From the NCBI GenBank assembly GCA_052161605.1, contig CP197409.1: DNA of 64,000 nucleotides; one strand, written 5' to 3'. This document shows, in pieces, positions 45,843 through 53,801 of the stretch. The number at the start of each line of letters is the position of its first letter. Positions within the stretch are counted from its first letter, which is position 1. Made by a program: the position numbers and the translations under genes. The DNA is from JBKCUI01 sp052161605. Lineage in GTDB: Bacteria > Planctomycetota > Planctomycetia > Pirellulales > Pirellulaceae. The notes below the pieces were generated by a model. That model made no database searches. It had not been told where the DNA came from and saw only the letters and a program-made list of their open reading frames with translations.

Positions 45843-48785
45843 TTACTTCCAATCCAACGGGGCCAACCAACTCGCTCTCAAATCGCGCCAGCCCGCGTCG
45901 ATGAGACTCTTTCCATCGCAATGAACGGTAACCTGGCTACCATCTGTTACAACCCCCAGCTTGTAGCATGGCAAATCCTTAAAACTGGCTTCAAAAGCTG
46001 CGGCATGGGCTTCGGGGACCTCGCAAAGTAGGCGGCTGTTCGACTCTGAAAAGAGCGCCACCTCAGGGCTGACGAAACAAGCCTCTCGCAATTGCGAGAG
46101 ATCTACCTCAACGCCCAGTTCACCTGCAAACGCCATTTCTGCCAACGCAACTGCGAGACCTCCCTCGCTCAGATCATGACAAGAAACGACTTGTCTCGCC
46201 CGAATGTTTAGGTGCAACGTTTTGTAAATTCGCATAGCCAGGGATGCGTCTACTTTGGGAACGCTGCCTCCTTGGAGACCGAGTGCTTCGCAAATAAAGG
46301 CTCCACCTAATTCTTCACGAGTCACGCCAACCAGGTAGAGTCGATTCCCAGCCTTCTTCAAATCCATGGTGATAGCTTGGCTGCTGTCTTCAATTTGCCC
46401 CATCGCGCTAATAAGCAGAGAGCAAGGGATGGCAATCGTTTTCTTCTCACCGGATTCGAGCGTATAGGAGAACTCGTTATTGAGACTATCCTTGCCGCTG
46501 ATGAACGGGGTTTTCCAAGCGACCGCGAGGTCGTGGCACGCGATGGCTGCCCTCACCAAAGTTCCCAGAGTCTCAGCTCGCTCGGTATTCCCCCAGCAGA
46601 AGTTGTCGAGAACGGCGAGGCGGTTTGGATCTGCTCCGACCGCAACAGCGTTTCGAACCGCTTCGTCCATGGCTGAGGTTGCCATGTGATAAGGATCGAG
46701 ATCACCCAAACGAGGATTCATCCCGCAGGATAAAACGACTCCCCGTTTGCTTTGGAGTTTCGGTCGCACCACCGCCGCATCGCTAGGACCAGAACACGAG
46801 GGACCAACAAGTGGTTTGATGACACTGCCAGCTTGGACCTCGTGATCGTACTGGCGAATGACCCAGTGCTTGCTAGCGACCGATGGAGATGACAAAATTT
46901 TATGGAGTGCGTTCTCGATCTCGCTTTGCGACATGCTTGGCAGATGCAAACTCTGCTCTGGTGGAGCTTTATAGACTGCTTGTCGTACGACTGGTGGTCG
47001 ACCACCGTGCAAGAAGCTCATGCTGATAGAGCCGACCTCTTGGCCGTGATACATCAGCCTAAGCATCCCAGTGGGAGTGAAAACGCCAAGAACGGCTGCC
47101 TCGACCCCCTCGCTCGCGCAAAGTGATTTCAGTCGGTCGATCTTTTCGGGAGGCACGGCGAGAATCATTCGCTCTTGGGCTTCGCTGATCCAGACCTCGG
47201 TGTAACTTAGTCCATCGTACTTCAAAGGAGCTTGGTCGAGCCAAACTTCGGCACCGATCTCTTCGCCCATTTCGCCGACGGCACTGCTGAACCCGCCGGC
47301 TCCGCAGTCGGTAACAGCGTTGTAGAGTCCTAGATCGCGTGCTTGTAACAAAACATCGAGGACCATTTTTTCGGTGATCGCGTTTCCGATCTGGACAGCC
47401 CCACCCGATATGGTCTCGCTTTCTTCCGTGAGCTCGACGCTGCTGAACGTTGCACCGTGAATGCCATCGCGTCCGGTGCGTCCTCCGATAGCGACGATCA
47501 TGTCACCTGGCTTGGCATGCTTTTCGATTTTGTCGTTGGGAATGATTCCGACGTTGCCGCAATAGACCAACGGATTACCAAGGTAACGATTATCAAAATA
47601 GACAGCACCGTTGACTGTCGGGATGCCCATGCGATTGCCGTAATCACGAACTCCGGAAACCACGCCGGTCATGACTCGCCGGGGATGCAATACGCCAGGT
47701 GGCAATTGATCGGGTGGATAGTTCGGGTCGGCAAAACAAAAGACATCGGTGCTGCATACCGGTTTGGCCCCCAAGCCGGTACCGAGAGGATCGCGAATAA
47801 CTCCTCCGAGTCCCGTGTTGGCTCCACCATAAGGTTCAATGGCCGATGGGTGGTTGTGAGTTTCGACTTTGAAAACGACGCAATCCTCATCGTCGAACTT
47901 TACGACTCCGGCGTTATCTTTAAAAACGCTCACGCACCAGTCGTCCGCCCCCAACTCTTGGCGAATCTTTACCGTTGCGGCAAAGATCGTTTCCTTGAGC
48001 ATAGATTGGAATTGCCGCGTACCATTCTCATCGGTGTATTCGATCTTGCCCCCTAGCGTTTTGTGGCTGCAATGCTCGCTCCAGGTTTGAGCGATCGACT
48101 CTAGTTCTATGTCGGTTGGTTCTCGCCCCAGTTCTTTGAAGTGATTTTGAACCGTTTGCATTTCGGCTAACGACAAGTAGAGCTGCCCCGATTTGCTGAG
48201 TTTCATCAGCTCATCGTCCGACAATTGGCAGATCGGGACCACGATTTTTTGGAATTCATAATGCGATCCGACTCCTAGATCGTTTAGCACGAGAGGGCCC
48301 ACGTTTACTTGCTCGATCGAATCGTTGGCCAACACTTTTTGGCACATTCGGTCCAGCACGAACTTATCAACACCGCCTGAGGATTGAGATTCAATCCAGT
48401 ACTTGCGGAACGTGCGAACTTGATCGACACCCAACCCAATATCGTTAAGGAGCTTATGAGTGCTTTGTGCGACCGGATCCATCACTCCAGGTTTGGGGAG
48501 TGCGTAGACCAGCGAAGGGTTCGAGGCGGCGGCTGGTGGTGTCGACAGGCGGGAATCGCCAACTTTTGCGATCAAGCAGCGTTGAGCGATCGGGTCGGAG
48601 AGGAGTTGCTGGCCGATTCGCTTGGTATCTTGCTCGGAGAGGGAGCCGCTAAGTAGGAATCCATAGGCTCCGTGCACGAGTAGATTCTTTGCGATTCCCA
48701 TGTCCTCAGCTGCGCTGGCAGCGGAGGAGCCCAAGGCATCCGGCTGACCATCAGCCGGATAGATGTCGATTTGCCACAGCGTCAC
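45843..48785 (-). CDS. purL: Phosphoribosylformylglycinamidine synthase, PurL with fused N-terminal PurS-like part
   Basis: A 980-residue PurL. I chose the GTG at 48783-48785 (VTLWQIDIYPADG) because AGGAAAAG lies about 8 nt upstream; the frame reaches 48875. Residues about 1-180 look like PurS-type domains. Then come the linker and two AIRS-type halves, with TWSEHCSHKT, ETHNHPSAIEPYGGANTGLG and GKDSLNNE. The glutaminase domain of large fused PurL is missing, so a separate PurQ must supply ammonia; none is in the window. It makes FGAM in purine synthesis. The start lies inside the 3' end of tyrA (35-bp overlap), so translation is probably coupled. Confidence 0.92.
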   Translation of the reverse strand: MTLWQIDIYPADGQPDALGSSAASAAEDMGIAKNLLVHGAYGFLLSGSLSEQDTKRIGQQLLSDPIAQRCLIAKVGDSRLSTPPAAASNPSLVYALPKPGVMDPVAQSTHKLLNDIGLGVDQVRTFRKYWIESQSSGGVDKFVLDRMCQKVLANDSIEQVNVGPLVLNDLGVGSHYEFQKIVVPICQLSDDELMKLSKSGQLYLSLAEMQTVQNHFKELGREPTDIELESIAQTWSEHCSHKTLGGKIEYTDENGTRQFQSMLKETIFAATVKIRQELGADDWCVSVFKDNAGVVKFDDEDCVVFKVETHNHPSAIEPYGGANTGLGGVIRDPLGTGLGAKPVCSTDVFCFADPNYPPDQLPPGVLHPRRVMTGVVSGVRDYGNRMGIPTVNGAVYFDNRYLGNPLVYCGNVGIIPNDKIEKHAKPGDMIVAIGGRTGRDGIHGATFSSVELTEESETISGGAVQIGNAITEKMVLDVLLQARDLGLYNAVTDCGAGGFSSAVGEMGEEIGAEVWLDQAPLKYDGLSYTEVWISEAQERMILAVPPEKIDRLKSLCASEGVEAAVLGVFTPTGMLRLMYHGQEVGSISMSFLHGGRPPVVRQAVYKAPPEQSLHLPSMSQSEIENALHKILSSPSVASKHWVIRQYDHEVQAGSVIKPLVGPSCSGPSDAAVVRPKLQSKRGVVLSCGMNPRLGDLDPYHMATSAMDEAVRNAVAVGADPNRLAVLDNFCWGNTERAETLGTLVRAAIACHDLAVAWKTPFISGKDSLNNEFSYTLESGEKKTIAIPCSLLISAMGQIEDSSQAITMDLKKAGNRLYLVGVTREELGGAFICEALGLQGGSVPKVDASLAMRIYKTLHLNIRARQVVSCHDLSEGGLAVALAEMAFAGELGVEVDLSQLREACFVSPEVALFSESNSRLLCEVPEAHAAAFEASFKDLPCYKLGVVTDGSQVTVHCDGKSLIDAGWRDLRASWLAPLDWK

Positions 48786-49605
48786 GTGTTGCTTTTCCTG
48801 CTTCAAGAAGTTGTTCAACGCGGTCAAAGTCACTCCCTTCGAGTGCTTCGAGCCACGTTTCGCAAATTGTGGCAAACTTCTTCAATGCTTGTAGGGCTGG
48901 TGCGTGGTTTTCTTGTAATATCTGTCGCCAGAGTTGCGGGTTACTGGATGCGATCCGAGTGGTGTCCATCCAGCCTTTACCGACGAATTGCAGGATTTCA
49001 GGGGGGGTGGAGCTGGCCAAGGCTGCCGCCACCATATGAGGTAAATGACTTGAGATTGCGAGCGCTTCGTCGTGCTCTTTGGGACCGAGCAAGCAAGTTC
49101 GGGCACCCATGGACTCCCAGAAGCGTACCGTTCGGTCGATAAGGCTCTGGGGGTTTTGCTCCATTGGCGTCACGACTACAAGCGCGCCGTCCAGGAGATT
49201 GCCAACCGCATGTTCAACTCCGCTGTGATGTCCTCCCGCAATGGGGTGGCTACCGACGTAGTTCGCAGGTGAAAGCTTTAGGTCAGCGTCTCGAAGGATC
49301 GTGCTTTTTGTGCTACCGACGTCTGTGAGCAAAACATCCGGAGTGGCAACTCGAGAAGCTGCTAGCAATGAATTGACAATGGATTGGACTGGGGTACAGG
49401 CCACAACCAAATCCGCATCTTTTGCCCCCACAAGAATGTCGTCGGTAGCTTGGTCGATAGCTCCGCGTTGTATGGCAGTATCAAGCTTGGTAATGGAGCG
49501 TCCAACTCCCACTACATGATTAGCTAATCGTTTTCTTTTGAGGGCTAGGCCAATCGACCCCCCTAAAAGCCCAACACCAATGATGCAAACTCGCTGCCAA
49601 ACCAT
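48751..49605 (-). CDS. tyrA: Prephenate dehydrogenase
   Basis: A 284-residue protein starting MVWQRVCIIGVGLLGGSIGL, whose GxGxxGxS Rossmann motif is typical of TyrA. The start at 49603-49605 is chosen because the remaining upstream frame (to 49734) lacks family features. Other TyrA marks are LTDVGSTK, GSHPIAGGHHSGVEHA (with the catalytic His) and EHDEALAISSHLPHMVA. It converts prephenate to 4-hydroxyphenylpyruvate for tyrosine. No ACT or chorismate-mutase domain is fused. It is the first gene of tyrA-purL. Confidence 0.93.
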   Translation of the reverse strand: MVWQRVCIIGVGLLGGSIGLALKRKRLANHVVGVGRSITKLDTAIQRGAIDQATDDILVGAKDADLVVACTPVQSIVNSLLAASRVATPDVLLTDVGSTKSTILRDADLKLSPANYVGSHPIAGGHHSGVEHAVGNLLDGALVVVTPMEQNPQSLIDRTVRFWESMGARTCLLGPKEHDEALAISSHLPHMVAAALASSTPPEILQFVGKGWMDTTRIASSNPQLWRQILQENHAPALQALKKFATICETWLEALEGSDFDRVEQLLEAGKATRDAVANRHLSG

Positions 49606-49744
49606 ATCGAAACGCCACCCGGCACCCCCGCGACGGGCCAAAACGGTCCGCCGCGAGCTCCACTCGTGATCCAAATTGAAAAATTTATTATGTTGGGTTA
49701 GTCTACCGTAGAGCGAAGAAAATGGGAGAGACACCTCGAATTAA

Positions 49745-49800
49745 AGCGTAACAGCGTACGATGTACAGTGAAAGGCAATGCGAAGCGAGCCCCCGACCGC
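49745..49800 (+). repeat. Dispersed repeat family 2, single copy
   Basis: AGCGTAACAGCGTACGATGT, then ACAGTGAAAGGCAATGCGAA and GCGAGCCCCC, closely matches the unit at 45711-45826 but on the opposite strand. A tandem 15-bp pair (CAGCAACTATTCACC twice, near 49826-49855) follows. Confidence 0.75.
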
Positions 49801-49888
49801 TGCTGAAGCGGCGCAGAGGCCGCCCAGCAACTATTCACCCAGCAACTATTCACCCAGAGGCTGAGCCATTCAAGAATAACGATCTCTA

Positions 49889-50428
49889 TCAGGAAGCCTG
49901 AAAAGAAGAAACCGACTTGAGGATCGTGTGATCGTCGGGAAAAGTGTGAAAGGCCTGTATGAGGAGTTGGCTATCCCTTTCTTCGACATGAAGGAAGCTC
50001 ACGGCACCGTAAGCGATCCTGCCGCTGGATTGGAAGACGTGCAGCAATTCGTTCTCGCAATCACTTCTTTGGAGTTGGGATTGAACCATCCAAAATAAAT
50101 CGGGAGAGACAGTCTCGCGTTCGCACTCGGTTGTGTATCGGATTGTGGATTGACGTTCGATGGTCTGATTGTACTTTCCGCGAATCGTGTTTGCCGCGAT
50201 TCTTCGACGTTGAGGTAGTTGCTGATTGCGAGAGCAAACTACTTCGGATAGCACAGAATGATTTCGCACAAAAGTGATGACATGTCCGTCAGCTGTGATA
50301 TCGATCCGCGCAGCATACTTGGAGCGCTGAATCAGTTTGGTGCGAAAGACTTGGAATAGCTCTGGGTGAATGGACCGTCCGAAGAGATGCAACGAGTGTT
50401 CTGCGATAGCGGGACGGATCGAAAGCAC
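49889..50428 (-). CDS. DUF2617-family protein
   Basis: A 179-residue protein if begun at the GTG at 50426-50428 (VLSIRPAIAEHSLHLFGRSI), which has AAAGGTG five bases upstream; the frame also allows a start at 50506. The opening, HPELFQVFR, RIDITADGHVITFV and VSFLHVEERDSQLLIQAFHT follow the DUF2617 pattern known from planctomycetes and actinobacteria. No function is known and no catalytic residues are evident. It is transcribed away from glgA, with about 350 bp between the starts. Confidence 0.72.
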   Translation of the reverse strand: MLSIRPAIAEHSLHLFGRSIHPELFQVFRTKLIQRSKYAARIDITADGHVITFVRNHSVLSEVVCSRNQQLPQRRRIAANTIRGKYNQTIERQSTIRYTTECERETVSPDLFWMVQSQLQRSDCENELLHVFQSSGRIAYGAVSFLHVEERDSQLLIQAFHTFPDDHTILKSVSSFQAS

Positions 50429-50782
50429 TTTGGCACCTTTCGGTTGGGGACAGCTTGGGCAAGGGGGGCGATTATAGTACGAAAATAACGAAGGTACCAA
50501 TATCAACTTCGGAACTTTTAGGTTTCGATTTTTTTCTATTTGGTCGATTCTGGTGAGTTATTTTTCTTGTGCATGGCTATCCCCTATTGACAGTGGCTGT
50601 CGGAGTTTGATTGTTGTCGCGTGAGTGCGTAATCGCTCGTTGAGGGGATGTTGAGGGGATAGCGGGCGAGCAGAAGACAAAACCGCGATAGTCTCATTCT
50701 ATCTGCTGCTTAGGTATGGTAACATATCGGCTTGGATTTCCCCTCTCCATTCCTTCCTGCCGATGAGACAAAGGCACTGCCA
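50429..50782. promoter_or_regulatory. Divergent region between the DUF2617 gene and glgA
   Basis: About 350 bp separating two divergent genes. It contains TTTTTTTCTATTTGG near 50528 and the direct repeat GTTGAGGGGATGTTGAGGGGAT at about 50639-50660. No gene is seen; promoters for both sides are presumed. Confidence 0.4.
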
Positions 50783-52273
50783 ATGCATATTGTAATGGTC
50801 ACGTCGGAAGCCGTACCTTTCGCTAAGACTGGCGGGCTTGCCGACGTATGTGGCTCACTACCCCTACAGCTCGCGTCGCGGGGGCATCAGTGCTCCCTAT
50901 TTCTACCAGGGTACCGCCGGGCCATTCAGTCACGCTTTCCCATCGAGGACACGCACGTGTCGTTCGTTGTAGATTTGGCTGGGCGGCAGGTATCATCTAG
51001 GATACTAAAGTCTTCTCTTCACAACGGCGCAGTATGTGTTTATTTCGTCGACCAACCGCACTATTTCGACAGAGCGGGATTGTACGGTGACGAGCATGGT
51101 GACTACCGTGACAATGCCGAACGATTTGCGTTCTTTTGCCGCTCTGTGACAGAGGGGATTGATCGACTCCGGCTCAGGCCAGACATTGTCCACTGCCATG
51201 ATTGGCAGAGTGGTTTGATTCCAGCCTATTTGAGAACTCAGTTTGGTAGTAAACAATGGTATCAGCATGCTGCATCCGTGATGACGATTCATAATCTCGC
51301 CTACCAAGGACGGTTTTGGTCGCACGACATGCCTCTCACCGGGATGGATTGGCAATACTTTAATTGGCAGCAGATGGAGTTCTTTGGGGATTTGAATCTA
51401 CTGAAGACAGGTATTGCGTTCGCGGATTTTATCACGACAGTCAGTCCCACTTATGCTCGCGAGATCCAGCAACCGGAGCACGGTTGTGGTTTAGATGGAG
51501 TTCTCAGAAGCAATCAGCAGCGATTGATCGGGATTGTTAATGGCGTTGACTATAGCGTTTGGGATCCGAGACACGATGGTCACATAGCGCAGAACTACGG
51601 CGTTGAGAATTGGCGAACGGGAAAGGCTGCCTGCAAATTGGATTTGCAAAAGATTATGCAGCTGCCTGTTTCCGGATGTGTGCCGGTTATAGGTATGGTC
51701 GGTCGTTTCGCTGAGCAGAAAGGTTGGGATCTCCTGAAACCATTTTTACAGGAGTCCATCGAGCGGTTTAACGCGCAATGGGTTATTTTGGGTAACGGAG
51801 AGCAGCGCTTTGCGCAAGCTCTGAGCGAACTTGCGCAGCGATATCCCTATAAACTATCCGTACGGTTCGAATTTTCGGACTCGCTGGCACACAAAATCGA
51901 AGCGGGGTCTGACATGTTTTTGATGCCAAGTCGCTATGAACCCTGCGGCCTGAACCAACTTTACAGCTTACGTTACGGAACATTGCCTTTAGTCCATCGT
52001 ACGGGGGGCTTGGCCGACACTGTTACCGATTGCAACCATCAGACAATAGAATCGGGTACGGCAACCGGTTTCGCTTTTGGGGAATATTCCTACGATTCGA
52101 TGAGACTTTGCATCGAATCTGCGTTGAATGTCTATTCGCACGACCCATCGCTTTGGGGTACACTAGTAGAGAGAGGGATGCAGCAAGACTGGTCTTGGGC
52201 CAATAGTGCGGCACACTACGAAACTGTTTACAGTCGTGCTCGTGAGCAGGCGGCGATCGAAGGGCGGCTCTAA
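50783..52273 (+). CDS. glgA: Glycogen synthase (ADP-glucose type)
   Basis: A 496-residue GT5 glycosyltransferase. ATG 50783 (MHIVMVTSEAVPFAKTGGLA) is preferred to the earlier frame start at 50732. The N-terminal KTGGLADVCGSLP loop binds ADP-glucose; HCHDWQSGLIPAYL and MTIHNLAYQG are typical. The C-terminal lobe has VGRFAEQKGWDLL and the EX7E-type motif in RYEPCGLNQLYSLRYG, followed by RTGGLADTV. It extends alpha-1,4-glucan chains. The downstream HIT-type gene follows after 28 bp, suggesting a glycogen/ADP-glucose operon. Confidence 0.95.
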   Translation: MHIVMVTSEAVPFAKTGGLADVCGSLPLQLASRGHQCSLFLPGYRRAIQSRFPIEDTHVSFVVDLAGRQVSSRILKSSLHNGAVCVYFVDQPHYFDRAGLYGDEHGDYRDNAERFAFFCRSVTEGIDRLRLRPDIVHCHDWQSGLIPAYLRTQFGSKQWYQHAASVMTIHNLAYQGRFWSHDMPLTGMDWQYFNWQQMEFFGDLNLLKTGIAFADFITTVSPTYAREIQQPEHGCGLDGVLRSNQQRLIGIVNGVDYSVWDPRHDGHIAQNYGVENWRTGKAACKLDLQKIMQLPVSGCVPVIGMVGRFAEQKGWDLLKPFLQESIERFNAQWVILGNGEQRFAQALSELAQRYPYKLSVRFEFSDSLAHKIEAGSDMFLMPSRYEPCGLNQLYSLRYGTLPLVHRTGGLADTVTDCNHQTIESGTATGFAFGEYSYDSMRLCIESALNVYSHDPSLWGTLVERGMQQDWSWANSAAHYETVYSRAREQAAIEGRL

Positions 52274-52301
52274 CCCCGAGTGCAAAGGGAGCCCTAATTT
52301 T

Positions 52302-53498
52302 ATGCAAGAAACCAGGTACGACTGGCTTGAAGATCGCTGGGTACTTTTCGCTCCCAATCGAGAAGCTCGCCCCAATGAATACTGCCAGGCCCCCTATAGC
52401 AGGCATGATGCTCGTTCAGTCGGCAAAGCTGCATCGAGTGCAGGAACTCCGTGTCCTTTCTGTGCTGGTTCTGAACAATCGACTCCTGCGCCTAGTTTGG
52501 TTCTACCTCTCAGCGAGCTAGAAGCCACAACCATACTGAGGCGGGACGAAGTCGAGCAGAACATCAGGCGTGTACGATCTAGATGGAAAGTGCGAGTGGT
52601 GCCTAACAAGTACCCCGCCGTTCATTCCAATGCTAGTTGCACAAGCCACTCTGACGTAGCCGCTCATGCGATCGCGGCGGAATCGTACGAGACCTCCGAG
52701 GGCTATGACTTTGCTCAGGAGGAGAATCTTGATGTGGCTGCTCGTGGTGAGACAGACTTACTATTGGCATCCCCCGAACTTTTTCGAAAGGAAGTTCCGA
52801 CGGGAGTTCATGAGGTCATCATCGAGTCTCCGGAGCACGACAACTCGCTATCGCAGTTGTCGACATCTCATGTTGAGATGGTTTTTCAAGCCTACAAGAT
52901 GCGGCTTCAGCATTTCCGTGCGCAACAAGACATCTGCCACACGGTCATCTTCAAGAATTACGGACCCGATGCGGGGGCTTCGCTCTCGCATGCGCACAGC
53001 CAACTGGTTGGGCTGGGATTTGTTCCCAGCGAAGTGAAACGCCGGAGCCAACGACTGCAGGAGTACTTTAGCCAGCACGAATCCTGTTACTTCTGCCAGG
53101 TTGCGGCGGAGGAAGAGCGTTCGGGTGAGAGGTTGATTCTAGCTTCGGCGCATTTTGTAGTTTATGCTCCTTTTGCCGGAAGGTTTCCGTATGAGTTTGT
53201 GATTCAGCCGAGGATGCATCGGAGTCATTTCGATGAGCTAAAGCGGGATGAGTTAAAGGATCTTGCGGGAGTTGTAAAAACGACGCTCACCGCACTCGAG
53301 TCGACTCAGCCGCAGTTGTCATACAACATGGTGCTCAACACGGGACCGTTTTCGAGCTTTCACCCGCTTGCCCATCATTGGCACATCCAGGTCACGCCAA
53401 GGTCGGCGAGGATAGCTGGTTTTGAGTTAGGAACAGGCTGTTTCATCAACACGGTCAAACCGGAGCAAGCCGCAGCGATTTTGCGAGCCGCTCTTTAA
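52302..53498 (+). CDS. GalT-like HIT-superfamily nucleotidyltransferase, possibly ADP-glucose phosphorylase
   Basis: A 398-residue protein; ATG 52302 (MQETRYDWLEDRWVLFAPNR) gives the family start, with AAAGGGAG upstream. The first domain has a zinc-type CPFCAGSEQSTP motif. The active site reads GASLSHAHSQLVGLG, where the HxH(S)Q replaces the HPHxQ of classical GalT, and the C-terminal HIT half has HPLAHHWHIQVTP. This form resembles the GalT-like/ADP-glucose phosphorylase branch of the family, and the position right behind glgA fits a role in ADP-glucose turnover. Classical galactose-1-phosphate uridylyltransferase activity remains an alternative; no galK or galE is nearby. Confidence 0.82.
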   Translation: MQETRYDWLEDRWVLFAPNREARPNEYCQAPYSRHDARSVGKAASSAGTPCPFCAGSEQSTPAPSLVLPLSELEATTILRRDEVEQNIRRVRSRWKVRVVPNKYPAVHSNASCTSHSDVAAHAIAAESYETSEGYDFAQEENLDVAARGETDLLLASPELFRKEVPTGVHEVIIESPEHDNSLSQLSTSHVEMVFQAYKMRLQHFRAQQDICHTVIFKNYGPDAGASLSHAHSQLVGLGFVPSEVKRRSQRLQEYFSQHESCYFCQVAAEEERSGERLILASAHFVVYAPFAGRFPYEFVIQPRMHRSHFDELKRDELKDLAGVVKTTLTALESTQPQLSYNMVLNTGPFSSFHPLAHHWHIQVTPRSARIAGFELGTGCFINTVKPEQAAAILRAAL

Positions 53499-53801
53499 GC
53501 TCATATCCGATTCGCGATTCGCCAATTCATTACACGCTTCCCTGTGGCCATCAGTTAAATGATGAAAAAACCGATAGTGGATTTTGTTAAAAATCCCTGC
53601 CAAAAACGCAGTGGATCTTGTTAAAGATCCCCTCCAAACTGCTTTCTGGCGAATCTTTTTTAGACTGCCCCCCATATTGACTTGCGAAATCGCCTGGGCT
53701 TAACCAAGATAGAGGTCGATGGACTCCTTCCGCTGCTGTCTCTCCCTGTGCAGCGACAACCCGCCGTTTTCTGTCACTTCCACGTATTTAAACGCAGTCT
53801 G
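53499..53801. other. Gap between GalT-like and tricorn-like genes
   Basis: Holds the twin hairpins at 53579-53630 and presumably the promoter of the protease gene in the right half. An open frame from 53682 joins the protease but lacks a ribosome site; the signal-peptide start at 53802 is preferred. Confidence 0.45.
53579..53630. terminator. Twin hairpins with compensatory stem change
   Basis: Two 18-nt hairpins, GGATTTT-GTTA-AAAATCC (53579-53596) and GGATCTT-GTTA-AAGATCC (53613-53630), lie 34 bp apart inside a repeated AGTGGAT.TTGTTAAA.ATCCC unit. They differ at one stem pair, T-A in the first and C-G in the second, so pairing is kept. About 80 bp after the GalT-like stop they may serve as transcription terminators or mRNA 3'-end stabilisers. 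Confidence 0.55.

Noticed and set aside
48786..48875. Longer N-terminus of PurL from 48875
   Set aside because: It would overlap tyrA by 125 bp and lacks family similarity; the GTG at 48785 has a good ribosome site.
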